From positions 58,721 to 122,720 of the forward strand of contig CAJMAC010000002.1 of the NCBI GenBank assembly GCA_905211265.1: a DNA stretch of 64,000 bases. The letters are read 5' to 3'. This DNA is from an uncultured Eubacteriales bacterium (GTDB lineage Bacteria; Bacillota_I; Bacilli_A; RF39; UBA660). This document shows positions 32,322 to 41,219 of the stretch, in pieces (positions within the stretch are counted from its first letter, which is position 1; each line of letters starts with the position of its first letter). The position numbers and the translations under genes are program-made. The notes beneath the pieces are model-generated. The model did no database searches, was not told where the DNA came from, and saw only the letters and a program-made list of their open reading frames with translations.

Positions 32322-32591
32322 TTAACTTTGAGATAATTCTTGAATTTGTTCTTGAATTTTTTCTAAGGTTAATAGTTCTTTTTGTAAGATATTATTATTT
32401 ATATTATAATCATTGTATAGTATATCTAGATCTAATTTATAGTTATTGTATTTTTTTATTTGAAAGAAATGTGGTTTATTTGTTAGAAGGTCTTCGATAA
32501 AGAATTCACATTTTTTTATTTTCATTTCGATTAATTTAATATTATTTAATGTCTTGTCTAATTCTTGATATAATTTAATCTTACTATTCAT
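32322..32591 (-). CDS. Hypothetical coiled-coil protein
   Basis: An 89-residue protein dominated by two helices with Leu/Ile heptad spacing and many Lys, Glu and Asn. AAAGGAG precedes the ATG, and a perfect 16-bp palindrome lies immediately upstream (32607-32622). No family recognised. Confidence 0.65.
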   Translation of the reverse strand: MNSKIKLYQELDKTLNNIKLIEMKIKKCEFFIEDLLTNKPHFFQIKKYNNYKLDLDILYNDYNINNNILQKELLTLEKIQEQIQELSQS

Positions 32592-32606
32592 AATTTATCT
32601 CCTTTA

Positions 32607-32622
32607 TAATCATGCATGATTA
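32607..32622. promoter_or_regulatory. Perfect 16-bp palindrome, probable operator
   Basis: TAATCATGCATGATTA is fully self-complementary. It lies between a minus-strand -10 (TATAAT, 32633-32638) and the ribosome site of the 32322-32591 gene, where a bound repressor would block transcription. The upstream neighbour encodes an XRE regulator, a likely ligand. Confidence 0.6.
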
Positions 32623-32655
32623 GATAAATAATATTATATCATAAAATTATAAAAT

Positions 32656-32680
32656 AAAAAGAACTTTTTGTCGTTCTTTT
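32656..32680 (-). terminator. Terminator of the XRE regulator gene
   Basis: AAAAAGAAC and GTTCTTTT arms around an eight-base loop, followed on the minus strand by TTTTTATTTT. Confidence 0.75.
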
Positions 32681-32918
32681 AATCTTCTCTATCAATATTA
32701 TCAAATACTTTATCATTAAAGAATTCTTTTAATGGTATTTCTAATCCATCACAGATTCTTACAATTGTTAATAGTTTAGGATTTTTACTTCTTCCATCTA
32801 CTAGATGTTGTACTGTACTTTGTGTTAGACAACTTATATTTGCTAATTTATTTATAGATATATTTCTTTCATTACAAATATTATTAATTCTTATTGCTAC
32901 TGCATCTTTTATTTTCAT
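32679..32918 (-). CDS. XRE-family transcriptional regulator
   Basis: A 79-residue one-domain Cro/C1 helix-turn-helix protein. The HTH spans about residues 18-58, with NISINKLANISCLTQSTVQHLVDGRSKNP and a C-terminal LEIPLKEFFND. No ligand-binding domain is attached. GGTGG precedes the ATG. The palindrome at 32607-32622 downstream is a candidate site. Confidence 0.88.
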   Translation of the reverse strand: MKIKDAVAIRINNICNERNISINKLANISCLTQSTVQHLVDGRSKNPKLLTIVRICDGLEIPLKEFFNDKVFDNIDRED

Positions 32919-33074
32919 TATTTTACCACCTAATTTAATTTTATCTATAAAGTATTAAAATGTATTAATCTTGTAAGATTATATTTTTATTATTTACCTC
33001 TTTTATTTATTTATTCGTGGTTAAATAATTACTTAAAGCTTAAAATAATACATATTTTATAATGAGGTGTTATG

Positions 33075-34157
33075 ATGAGTAAATATAAAATAAGTGTATA
33101 TGCAATATGTAAAAATGAAGAAAAATTTATTGATAGATGGTATAATTCAATGAAGGAAGCTGATAATATTTATGTGCTTGATACTGGTAGTAGTGATAAT
33201 AGTGTAGAAAAATTAAAAAATCTTGGAGTAATTGTAAAACAAGAAATAATTACTCCTTGGAGATTTGATATTGCTAGAAATAAATCTCTTGATATGGTAA
33301 GCGATGATACTGATATTTGTATATGTACTGATTTAGATGAGGTATTTTTACCTGGTTGGAGAGAAAAAGTTGAACAATATTGGGAATGTAAGACCACAAG
33401 AGGATTTTATAATTATAATTGGAAGTTAGATAAAGATGATAAGCCGTTAGTTAGTTTTTATATTGAAAAAATGCATAGTAGGTTTGATTATGAATGGATA
33501 TATCCAGTACATGAAGTGTTAAAATATAAAGGTGATGGTAAAGAAAGAAAGATTTTAATTGATGAGATTACTTTAAACCATTATCCAGATAGTTCTAAAA
33601 GTAGAAGTAGTTATTTGCCATTATTAGAGTTATCTATTAAGGAAAATCCATTAGATGATAGGAATATGCATTATTTAGGTAGAGAATATATGTATTATGG
33701 TATGTGGGAAAAGAGTATTGAAACATTGATTAAACATTTGGGTTTGGCTACTTCGACATGGAAAGATGAAAGAGGTGCTTCAATGAGATTTATTGCTAGA
33801 TGTTATAAGAATTTAGGTAATATTAATCAAGCAAGAATTTGGTTAGAAAAAGCTATTAATGAAACTCCTTATTTAAGGGAAGGTTATGTCGAATATGGTT
33901 TATTAGAATATGAAGAAGGTAATTATAGTGATGCGATTATATATATGAATAAGGCTTTAAAAATTAAGAAGAGATATAAGAGTTATATCAATGAAGAATT
34001 TTGCTATAATAGTACAATAAATGATGTTTTAAGTATATGTTATTTTAATATAAAAGATTATAAGAATAGTTTATATCATGTTGTTAAGGCATTAAAATTA
34101 GAACCTAATAATGATAGAATTAAGGAAAATAAAAGAATTATTGAGGATTATATATAA
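33075..34157 (+). CDS. Glycosyltransferase family 2 with TPR repeats
   Basis: A 360-residue cytoplasmic protein. Residues 1-130 form a GT-A domain: AICKNEEKFI, LDTGSSDNS and the metal-binding DLDE near 94-97. The C-terminal half has tetratricopeptide repeats, seen as YLGREYMYYGMWEKSIE, ARCYKNLGNINQARIWLEKAI and DYKNSLYHVVKALKLEPNN (read as separate helices). The ATG at 33075 is preferred because GAGGTG (33064-33069) is better spaced from it than from the adjacent 33072 ATG. The acceptor is unknown; it may act on an envelope polymer. Followed by the SOD gene. Confidence 0.88.
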   Translation: MSKYKISVYAICKNEEKFIDRWYNSMKEADNIYVLDTGSSDNSVEKLKNLGVIVKQEIITPWRFDIARNKSLDMVSDDTDICICTDLDEVFLPGWREKVEQYWECKTTRGFYNYNWKLDKDDKPLVSFYIEKMHSRFDYEWIYPVHEVLKYKGDGKERKILIDEITLNHYPDSSKSRSSYLPLLELSIKENPLDDRNMHYLGREYMYYGMWEKSIETLIKHLGLATSTWKDERGASMRFIARCYKNLGNINQARIWLEKAINETPYLREGYVEYGLLEYEEGNYSDAIIYMNKALKIKKRYKSYINEEFCYNSTINDVLSICYFNIKDYKNSLYHVVKALKLEPNNDRIKENKRIIEDYI

Positions 34158-34179
34158 TATATTTAATTAGGGGATAATT

Positions 34180-34779
34180 ATGTATGAAAAAATAAAACTT
34201 GACTATAATAGTTTAGAACCTTTTATTGATGATGAAACGCTTAGTTTACATTACAATAAACATTATGGTAAATATTTAGACAATCTAAATAGGTTATTAA
34301 ATGAAAACAATTATAAATTTACTTCACTTTATGATTTAATAGAAAATATTGATAAAATAAATTTAAATGATAGGGGAGAAATATTATTTAATTTAGGGGG
34401 AGTTATTAATCATAGTTTGTATTTTTATAATATGAGTAATTTAGGTAATAATATTCCTAGTGGTGAATTAGGTTTAGAAATAAATAAAGTATATGGAAGT
34501 TATGATAATTTTAAAAAAGAATTTAAAAAAAGTGCACTTAATTTAGAAGGAAGTGGTTATACTTTTTTAGTTCTTGATAATAATAAGTTAAAGATAGTTA
34601 ATACTTCTAATCAAGATAGTCCATATTATTATGGTTTTATTCCAATATTAGTATTGGATTTATGGGAGCATTCTTATTATTTAAAATATAAAAATAGAAA
34701 AGATGAATATATTGACTCATGGTTTAATTTAATTGATTTTAAAAAAACTAATAAATTGTATGTTAATAGTATAAAATAA
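34180..34779 (+). CDS. Fe/Mn superoxide dismutase family protein
   Basis: A 199-residue enzyme-like protein. Predicted metal ligands are His24 (LHYNKHY), His78 (VINHSLYF), Asp160 and His164 (DLWEHSYYLKY). All four are present, so activity is plausible. The protein is somewhat divergent: normal WEHAYY reads WEHSYY and several N-terminal family residues differ. Superoxide dismutation protects Fe-S proteins; a ferredoxin gene is convergent. Iron versus manganese preference is not resolved. Confidence 0.9.
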   Translation: MYEKIKLDYNSLEPFIDDETLSLHYNKHYGKYLDNLNRLLNENNYKFTSLYDLIENIDKINLNDRGEILFNLGGVINHSLYFYNMSNLGNNIPSGELGLEINKVYGSYDNFKKEFKKSALNLEGSGYTFLVLDNNKLKIVNTSNQDSPYYYGFIPILVLDLWEHSYYLKYKNRKDEYIDSWFNLIDFKKTNKLYVNSIK

Positions 34780-34780
34780 A

Positions 34781-34803
34781 AATAATACCTTTATGGTACT
34801 ATT
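34781..34803. terminator. Bidirectional terminator between SOD and ferredoxin genes
   Basis: AATAATACC pairs with GGTACTATT (one G-T pair) around TTTAT, with T runs on both sides. Confidence 0.75.
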
Positions 34804-34990
34804 TTACTTCCTCGATTGCTTCAGCAGGACAATTATGTAATGCTTCTTTTACATCACTTTCTTTATCTTTTGGTACAGTATCAACAATTACATGTGCTAA
34901 TCCTTCGTCATTCATGTCAAATACTTCAGGTACTACTGCTTGACATGCTCCACATCCAAAACATTTTTCTTGATTAACTTTAACTTTCAT
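34799..34990 (-). CDS. Small ferredoxin
   Basis: A 63-residue electron carrier with a single 4Fe-4S site: CFGCGAC provides three cysteines and NCP near the C-terminus the fourth. The start at 34990 is used because AGAAGGAATTAAA precedes it; the in-frame ATG at 35008 has no site. Acts in the cytoplasm. Confidence 0.9.
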   Translation of the reverse strand: MKVKVNQEKCFGCGACQAVVPEVFDMNDEGLAHVIVDTVPKDKESDVKEALHNCPAEAIEEVK

Positions 34991-35101
34991 TTTAATTCCT
35001 TCTTTCATAATTAATTATATAGGTAAATTTAGTAAAATGCAATAAAAAATATTTTAAAAAACAAAAAAATATGATATTATATTATTATAGAGGTAGATTA
35101 T

Positions 35102-35872
35102 ATGGAAAGTAGAATGGAAAGATATGATGAAGTAGATATTAATGATTATCAAAGAAGTAAAAAGAATGCTACTTTGTATAAAGAAATATATGGTAATTAT
35201 AGTGATTTAGAAGATTTACCAATACCTGAAAATACTAATGAAATTGAAATTGATAGTCTTAATTCTATTGTAGGAAGTAGAGTATCTAAGAGAAAAGAAG
35301 AAGTAAAGAATCAAGATTATGAATTAGAAGATTTGGAAGATAATCATGAAGATAGTGAAAAGGTATATGATATAAATGAGTTATTAGAAAAAGCTAAGGT
35401 AGAAAATGCTAAGGTTAAGAAAGAAGTAACTGTTAATAAAAATATGCCTAATTATTTGGCTAATCTGGAAAGTGATAAGAGTACTAAAGATATTATTTCT
35501 AAATATGATGGTAATGATGATGATGATATGCCTATTATTAAGGAAGTAGTTATAGAGGAAGAAGTAAATGATAAAAAAGGGGACTCAACTTTATCACTTG
35601 ATATATTATCAGATTTAAAACCTAGTGGTAATACTTTGGTTAGTGAACCTATGATTACGGAAGAAGATATTAAAGAAAATCAAGATAAGGAATTTTTCAG
35701 TAGTGAATTAAAATTTGATAAAAAAGATTTTGCTAAGGGAGATGATGACGAAGAATTTTTTGAGGAAGAAAATAATCATACTTTCTTAAAGGTAATACTA
35801 ATTATAATTGGATTATCTAGTTTATTTACAGCAATATATTTTATATTAAAAGAATATACTAATATATTTTAA
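35102..35872 (+). CDS. Acidic tail-anchored membrane protein
   Basis: A 256-residue protein, very rich in Glu and Asp, with one membrane helix near the C-terminus (about 229-249) and no signal peptide, so the long N-terminus is probably cytoplasmic. The first 60 residues contain a structured-looking QRSKKNATLYKEIYG segment, the middle is low-complexity. No enzyme family is recognised; a scaffold or adaptor role at the membrane is possible. First of three genes in line with 35905 and 36185. Confidence 0.7.
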   Translation: MESRMERYDEVDINDYQRSKKNATLYKEIYGNYSDLEDLPIPENTNEIEIDSLNSIVGSRVSKRKEEVKNQDYELEDLEDNHEDSEKVYDINELLEKAKVENAKVKKEVTVNKNMPNYLANLESDKSTKDIISKYDGNDDDDMPIIKEVVIEEEVNDKKGDSTLSLDILSDLKPSGNTLVSEPMITEEDIKENQDKEFFSSELKFDKKDFAKGDDDEEFFEEENNHTFLKVILIIIGLSSLFTAIYFILKEYTNIF

Positions 35873-35904
35873 TAGTAATAATTATAAGAATATGGAGGGA
35901 TATT

Positions 35905-36123
35905 ATGGATCAAAATTTACAATTTTTAAATGCAATATATTATGTTAATAAGGAAGAAAAAGATATGTTAGTACAACAATTAAATACAATAAATACTACA
36001 TTATCTAATATAAATAAGGAACTTACTTTACAAAATAAGTTATCTATTTGTGGTAATCCTAATTTTTCACAAGATGAAAGAATTAAGGCTTTAAATGATG
36101 CAAAAAATTTAATGGAAAAGTAA
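35905..36123 (+). CDS. Hypothetical small coiled-coil protein
   Basis: A 72-residue protein, helical throughout, with a heptad pattern in MLVQQLNTINTTLSNINKEL. GGAGG precedes the ATG. No family recognised; it could pair with its neighbours. Confidence 0.65.
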   Translation: MDQNLQFLNAIYYVNKEEKDMLVQQLNTINTTLSNINKELTLQNKLSICGNPNFSQDERIKALNDAKNLMEK

Positions 36124-36184
36124 TAGAATTATACAAAAATAATAATTGCTTATAAAAAAATATAAATACAAGGGGAGATTTAAT

Positions 36185-37663
36185 GTGTCTGTGGTAAATA
36201 GTTATAATCAAAATTCAAAAGTTTATCAAAATTTAATTAATAAATTTATGGATAAATTTGAATTATATTTTTCAAATTCAGATGTAAAAAGGGACGATAT
36301 AAAAAGATTATTTTTAGAAAATTTAAAATCTATTAAATTACATGAGAATGAAGTTTCGTTTAAAAAAATTATGGTTGGAAGATTAAGTGGTGTTTATAAT
36401 CGATTAACTAAAGAGTTGGAATATACTGAAAATGATGAAAGTACTATTTATCATGAAATGTTTCATGCATTGAGTCGTAAAGCAGTATTAAAAAGAGAAA
36501 AATATTTGAACTTTTTTGCATCTACTATTTTGGGGCAAAAACAATTAAGTGTTAGAGAATTTGAAGAAGGAATGACTGAATATTTAAATAGTTGCATTTG
36601 TGGTGAAGTTGCGAAAAATGTAAGATTTAGTTATTCTCAAGTAACGACTATAGTTAATAAACTTGCAAAAATATATGGCGATGAAATTATATTAGAATAT
36701 TATTTGGGATTTAATACTAATTTAATTGATGAAATGAATAAGGATCAATCAAATAGTTTTAAAAATGTAGTTCAGTTATGCCAAAAAGTAGATAGTAATG
36801 GAGAACAACCTGTAGCATTTGAAGCATCTAAATATTATAAAAAGAATGGTGATGTGGTATTTGATGATTTATTGTTTAATTTGTTTTCTAAGAAAAAACT
36901 TAAAAAAGTTACATCAATTGAAGATTTTAAATATAATGTAAAACAATTATTTTATTTTTATGAGTCTGATTTATATAAAATTTGTTTTGATATTGATAAT
37001 GCAGAACAAGAAATTCAAAAATTAAATGATTCAGCAAATGCTGATCAAAATACAATTGGCTTTTATCAATATGCTATTGAATCTAATGCCAAATTAATGG
37101 CAAATTTTAATAATATATTAATGACTCAATGGAAAAAACTGAATTTAAAAGATACTAAATTATTTTATAATTTAGTATTAGATGAAATTTTGCAATTTAA
37201 TGCATATGCTTCGCCTATAATACTTGATTATTTAGATTATTGGGATAAGCAAATTGAATTAGTGTATCAAGAAAGAAATAAAGATAAAAATAATTATTAT
37301 GAAGAAGCGAAAGAAGGTAATAAAGTTATGGTTGATTCTAGTAATAGTGAAAATAATTATTTAGGAAATTTATCTAAATCTGACACAATAAAGCCTGAAT
37401 TTAATTATATAGGAACAAAAGTTGATAGAGATAAAATTTTCCAAACAAACGACAATCAATTTTTAGGTGATATAGAAAAACAAGTTGCATCCAAAGAAGC
37501 TAATTTATATTTAGGTGATGCAGATACAAAAACTGATGATTCACAAGCAATGGAATATGTTCCAGTAGATTTAGATAAAATGTCTAAGGATCAATTAGAA
37601 TCTTTAAAAGATAAATTAGTTCAAGACTATTCTGATGAAAATAAACATGGATATAGTAGATAG
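36185..37663 (+). CDS. Putative zinc metallopeptidase-like protein (HExxH)
   Basis: A 492-residue soluble protein with no signal peptide. The GTG at 36185 is used because AGGGGAG (36172-36178) fits it; an in-frame TTG at 36146 has no site. Residues 90-94 read HEMFH and 127-132 read EEGMTE, the order and spacing of a gluzincin zinc site (HExxH plus Glu). The rest is helical, and the last 100 residues are a degenerate Asp/Lys/Asn-rich tail with YLG repeats. No known peptidase family can be assigned. Codon choice is less strand-biased than in the neighbours, so it may be acquired. Confidence 0.65.
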   Translation: MSVVNSYNQNSKVYQNLINKFMDKFELYFSNSDVKRDDIKRLFLENLKSIKLHENEVSFKKIMVGRLSGVYNRLTKELEYTENDESTIYHEMFHALSRKAVLKREKYLNFFASTILGQKQLSVREFEEGMTEYLNSCICGEVAKNVRFSYSQVTTIVNKLAKIYGDEIILEYYLGFNTNLIDEMNKDQSNSFKNVVQLCQKVDSNGEQPVAFEASKYYKKNGDVVFDDLLFNLFSKKKLKKVTSIEDFKYNVKQLFYFYESDLYKICFDIDNAEQEIQKLNDSANADQNTIGFYQYAIESNAKLMANFNNILMTQWKKLNLKDTKLFYNLVLDEILQFNAYASPIILDYLDYWDKQIELVYQERNKDKNNYYEEAKEGNKVMVDSSNSENNYLGNLSKSDTIKPEFNYIGTKVDRDKIFQTNDNQFLGDIEKQVASKEANLYLGDADTKTDDSQAMEYVPVDLDKMSKDQLESLKDKLVQDYSDENKHGYSR

Positions 37664-37684
37664 AAATAATTTATAAAAATATTT

Positions 37685-37713
37685 AAAAAGTAGAGTTATC
37701 TCTATTTTTTTTG
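37685..37713 (+). terminator. Terminator after the HExxH gene
   Basis: TAGAG (37691-37695) and CTCTA (37700-37704), extended by A and T pairs, then a T run. Confidence 0.7.
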
Positions 37714-37753
37714 ACTTTCTTGTGGTATACTAAATATATAAAGGAATGATGTT

Positions 37754-39460
37754 ATGAATAGAAAGAAAAAAAGGCTTAAATTGGGTAAATTAATATTATT
37801 TATAGTTAGTATTGTTATTATTACTTTTGGAGTAATATTTGGTATTAAAAAAATATTTGGAAATAGTAATATAATAATAAAAAAGAGTTATGATAAGTAT
37901 TTAGCAAGCGAAAATAATGTTGTTAGTATTTATGAGTATTCTAAAAATGAAGATGGTACAGAAGTTTTAAATAAATCTGAAGATATTACTAGAGGCACTA
38001 AAATTAGTACTAAGAATGATAAGTTTACTTATGAAGAAAAGGAATATACTTTGATTAATTATAATGATAAAGAATATTATGTTTTAACTAATGAACTTGT
38101 AGATAATAATAGAGATGTAGTATTAGAAAAAAGTAGGTTTGTTAGAACTTCGGTTACTGTTTATAAAAATGAAGTTGATTCTAAAATTGAGTCTTTCATT
38201 AAAAAAGGTAATGAATTAGAAATTTTAGATTATGATAAATTACTTGATAATGGTAATGTTAATATGTATAAGATAAAAAAAGATGATATTTCTGGTTGGG
38301 TATATGCTAAGTATTTAGTTAATGATAAAGATAGTGCATTAGCAAATTATAATGAAAACTCTGTATATGATACTCATAAGGATAGAAAATATGGTTCAAG
38401 AGAATTATATGGTGGTAAGGCTTCAACATTGGATTATTATCCTTATGAAAGAGTTAGCTTTGAAAATAATAAACTATTAGAAACTGCTAAATCAATGTAT
38501 TTAAATGCTGGTAGTAATGTTATTAATAATATTGATAGTTATTTAGATATTGCGAAAAATTATGGTGTAAATATGATAGTAGTAGATATTAAGGATGGCG
38601 CTTTGGCATATTCTTCAGAGGTAGCGAAGGAATATTCTATGACTGCTTATAATACTGCCATTAATAGTAATGAAAAATATAAGAGTGCAATTGATAAGAT
38701 TAAAGAAGCAGGAATATATGTAGTTGGTAGAATTGTAGTATTTAATGACGTTCATTATGGTAAAGATCATCCTGAGGATTGTATTACTTCTTCAGCTTCT
38801 TCTAGATTATGGCCTTCTGCTTATTCAAGGGGTGCATGGGAATATAATGTTGAACTTGCAAAAGAAGCAATTAGAACTATGGGATTTAATGAAATACAAT
38901 TTGATTATGTTAGATTTCCTGAAGATGCTTATAATATGTCTGTAAAAGGTAATACTGATTTTAAAAATAAATATGATGAAGAAAAGGCTGAAGCAGTACA
39001 AAATTTCTTGTTTTATGCTGTTGATCAAATACATAAAGAAGGTGCTTATTTATCTGTTGATGTATTTGGAGAATGTTCTAGTGAGTATGTTACTGCTTAT
39101 GGACAATATTGGCCTGCGATATCTAATATAGTTGATGCGATTAGTTCTATGCCATATACTGACCATTTTGGTAGAAATAATGACACTTGGAGTAATCCAT
39201 ATAAAACAGTATATAATTGGGCTGTTGGTGCTGCTAAAAGACAAACAGAAATTCCTACTCCTGCAATTGCTAGGACCTGGATTACTGCATATGATACACC
39301 GTATTGGAATCCAAAAGTTATATATGATGCATCAAAAATTTCAGATCAAGCAAAAGCACTTGTGGATGCTGGATTAAAGGGTGGATTTATTACTTGGAAT
39401 TCGGCATCAAGTTTGAGTAAATATCAACAAATTAAAAGTGCATTTAATAAAGATTATTAA
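37754..39460 (+). CDS. Putative extracellular glycoside hydrolase, GHL13/DUF4015
   Basis: A 568-residue protein with an N-terminal membrane anchor (about 10-32), a beta-rich SH3-like part (about 60-200) and a C-terminal TIM-barrel hydrolase-like domain. Motifs in the latter include MIVVDIKDGALAY, GIYVVGRIVVFND, FNEIQFDYVRFPED and YLSVDVFGE, as in the DUF4015 (GHL13) group. Conserved acidic residues in VDIKD, QFDYVRFPED and DVFGE are the likely catalytic set. Acts outside the membrane, on a wall or exopolysaccharide. Followed by yutD. Confidence 0.88.
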   Translation: MNRKKKRLKLGKLILFIVSIVIITFGVIFGIKKIFGNSNIIIKKSYDKYLASENNVVSIYEYSKNEDGTEVLNKSEDITRGTKISTKNDKFTYEEKEYTLINYNDKEYYVLTNELVDNNRDVVLEKSRFVRTSVTVYKNEVDSKIESFIKKGNELEILDYDKLLDNGNVNMYKIKKDDISGWVYAKYLVNDKDSALANYNENSVYDTHKDRKYGSRELYGGKASTLDYYPYERVSFENNKLLETAKSMYLNAGSNVINNIDSYLDIAKNYGVNMIVVDIKDGALAYSSEVAKEYSMTAYNTAINSNEKYKSAIDKIKEAGIYVVGRIVVFNDVHYGKDHPEDCITSSASSRLWPSAYSRGAWEYNVELAKEAIRTMGFNEIQFDYVRFPEDAYNMSVKGNTDFKNKYDEEKAEAVQNFLFYAVDQIHKEGAYLSVDVFGECSSEYVTAYGQYWPAISNIVDAISSMPYTDHFGRNNDTWSNPYKTVYNWAVGAAKRQTEIPTPAIARTWITAYDTPYWNPKVIYDASKISDQAKALVDAGLKGGFITWNSASSLSKYQQIKSAFNKDY

Positions 39461-39472
39461 GGAAGTGTAAAC

Positions 39473-39748
39473 ATGGAAAAAATAGAGGTAGAAAATAATA
39501 AATATGAACTTATCGTAAATTATAAGGATGCTTTTGATAAAGAAGAATTTATTAATAAGTGTACTGATTACTTTTATGATTATGATTATATTGTGGGAGA
39601 TATTGCTTATTCTAAATTAAGATTAAAAGGTTTTTATGATGAAAATAATAAGAAAGTAAATAAGATAAATAATTATAAAAATTTAAATAAATATTTAGAA
39701 AAAAATTGCGCAGTAGATTGTAAATATTTTGTTGTAAAGAAAATTTAA
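39473..39748 (+). CDS. yutD: YutD family protein (DUF1027)
   Basis: A 91-residue conserved Firmicutes protein. YDYIVGDIAYSKLRLKGFYD (about residues 32-51) and the C-terminal VDCKYFVVKK are family hallmarks. The function is unknown; Bacillus yutD sits near yutH and related envelope genes. Confidence 0.9.
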   Translation: MEKIEVENNKYELIVNYKDAFDKEEFINKCTDYFYDYDYIVGDIAYSKLRLKGFYDENNKKVNKINNYKNLNKYLEKNCAVDCKYFVVKKI

Positions 39749-39752
39749 AATG

Positions 39753-39777
39753 AGAAACTATTTTGTTTCTTTTTTTC
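39753..39777 (+). terminator. yutD terminator
   Basis: AGAAAC (39753-39758) and GTTTCT (39765-39770) arms, then a T run. Confidence 0.75.
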
Positions 39778-39788
39778 TTTTCTTATGT

Positions 39789-39794
39789 TATACT
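39789..39794 (+). promoter_or_regulatory. Extended -10 promoter of the DUF1292 gene
   Basis: TGTTATACT contains the TG extension and TATACT, 27 bp before the ATG at 39821. No -35. Confidence 0.5.
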
Positions 39795-39820
39795 TATTAT
39801 ATGAAATAGGAGAATAGAAT

Positions 39821-40102
39821 ATGGGTAATGAAAAGTATGTTATGTTAGTTAATGATATAAATAAAGATGATAGTTATGAAATAGAATTATTATGTTCTTT
39901 TGAATTTGAAGATAATAAGTATATTATATATAGTAAAAATGAATTAGATTTTGAAGGTAATAATATTATTTATCCTGCGAAAATTATAAATAAAGAAGGT
40001 AAACAATATATTAGTGAACTTAGTAATGATGAGTATGAAAAAATAAAAAATATTATAAAAATGATGATTAATTATGGTAAGGAGGATACTGATGTTAGAT
40101 AA
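39821..40102 (+). CDS. DUF1292 family protein
   Basis: A 93-residue acidic protein. The pattern YEIELLCSFEFEDNKYIIYSK and the C-terminal LSNDEYEKIKNIIKMM fit the DUF1292 (YrzB) family, widespread in Firmicutes and of unknown function. Its stop overlaps the next gene by 11 bp. Confidence 0.88.
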   Translation: MGNEKYVMLVNDINKDDSYEIELLCSFEFEDNKYIIYSKNELDFEGNNIIYPAKIINKEGKQYISELSNDEYEKIKNIIKMMINYGKEDTDVR

Positions 40103-40706
40103 TATTCAAGAATTAAATAATGAACTTCCGTTACCAATTGAATTAGATAGTGATTTTGTTGATATTTTAAGAAATTATAATAGTTATAGTAAGATAAATA
40201 GGAAAAATTATCGTGATAAAATGAATGAATTATATGATAATATTAATTATGTAAAGCCAATTGATGATATTAATGATGTAATATATTTTAATAACTATGA
40301 TGAAGTTGGTATTGTTGTTAATAAGAATGATGTTTCTTTAAAACAAATATGGACAGAATATAGGCTTATATTTAATGAAAAAGTAAAGGAAAGTGATAAT
40401 GTTATGGAAGATAGTTTTGTACTTGATAATTTTGACGTTTTGTATGATAAACTTAATAAAAAGGTTGATGGATTCGATAAATATGTTAATGAACTTAATT
40501 CTTTGAAGAAAGAAATTGATAATGATAATGGTAATCTTAAAACTATGAAGGAAAGTTTAGAAAAGGAAAAAATGGAGTTTGAGAATTATAGGACAAAAGA
40601 GATAGAGAGATTAAACAAATTAGAATTAGAAGTTAATGATAAATTAAATAGAGTTAATGAACTTATTAAAAAATTAGATGAAAAAATGGAACAAATTAGT
40701 GATTAG
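40092..40706 (+). CDS. Hypothetical protein with C-terminal coiled coil
   Basis: A 204-residue protein. ATG 40092 is taken because AAGGAGG (40079-40085) precedes it; an in-frame ATG at 40074 is inside the preceding gene without a site. Residues 1-110 are globular, 120-204 are a long charged helix with heptads (NELNSLKKEID, LEKEKMEFENYR). No family recognised. Co-transcribed with the DUF1292 gene. Confidence 0.72.
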   Translation: MLDNIQELNNELPLPIELDSDFVDILRNYNSYSKINRKNYRDKMNELYDNINYVKPIDDINDVIYFNNYDEVGIVVNKNDVSLKQIWTEYRLIFNEKVKESDNVMEDSFVLDNFDVLYDKLNKKVDGFDKYVNELNSLKKEIDNDNGNLKTMKESLEKEKMEFENYRTKEIERLNKLELEVNDKLNRVNELIKKLDEKMEQISD

Positions 40707-40719
40707 TTCCATTTTTTTT
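40682..40719. terminator. Bidirectional terminator at 40.7 kb
   Basis: AAAAATGGAAC and GTTCCATTTTT arms; the stop codons of both convergent genes lie within the loop region. Confidence 0.85.
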
Positions 40720-40908
40720 GTTAATATTCTTTTTATATTCTTCGATTTCTTTTTTATTAATTTTTTGAAATTCTTGGATAAATTCTTTTCTTATGTTATT
40801 TAATTTTTCCTCGTCGTAATTTAAAAATTCTTTGGCTATGGTATATTCGTCAAGTAGAGTATATATTCTTTCACTTATTTTGAAATTTATTTTGTTATAT
40901 TTTTTCAT
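40696..40908 (-). CDS. Hypothetical small helical protein
   Basis: A 70-residue Lys/Glu-rich protein, largely helical. GAGAGG precedes the ATG. Its end overlaps the convergent gene by 11 bp. No family recognised. Confidence 0.6.
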   Translation of the reverse strand: MKKYNKINFKISERIYTLLDEYTIAKEFLNYDEEKLNNIRKEFIQEFQKINKKEIEEYKKNINKKNGTNH

Positions 40909-40994
40909 ATTATTCCTCTCTAGTAATTATATTTTATCATAAGATAGGAATTTTTGTATTGGTAATAAATACCAATAAAATGACAAAAAAATTA

Positions 40995-41025
40995 TAATAA
41001 AAAAACTTAAACAAAAGTTTAAGTT
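40995..41025 (-). terminator. Terminator of the tRNA operon
   Basis: AACTTAAAC and GTTTAAGTT arms (41004-41012, 41017-41025) with a 4-base loop, then a T run on the minus strand. Confidence 0.9.
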
Positions 41026-41037
41026 ATATTTCAAAGA

Positions 41038-41114
41038 TGGTGCCTCGTTGGAGATTCGAACTCCAGACCCTTTGATTAAAAGTCAAATGCTCTACCGACT
41101 GAGCTAACGAAGCA
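41038..41114 (-). tRNA. tRNA-Lys (TTT)
   Basis: Cloverleaf with acceptor TGCTTCG/CGAGGCA, anticodon loop CTTTTAA and encoded CCA. Last of the five-gene cluster. Confidence 0.95.
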
Positions 41115-41125
41115 AATAATAAATT

Positions 41126-41200
41126 TGGTTGCCCCGGCTAGATTCGAACTAACGAGTGCCACAGTCAAAGTGTGGTGCCTTACCGCTTGGCTACGGGGCA
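41126..41200 (-). tRNA. tRNA-Gln (TTG)
   Basis: Acceptor TGCCCCG/CGGGGCA, anticodon loop CTTTGAC, encoded CCA. Confidence 0.95.
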
Positions 41201-41219
41201 TTCAATAACCAAACAAAAG

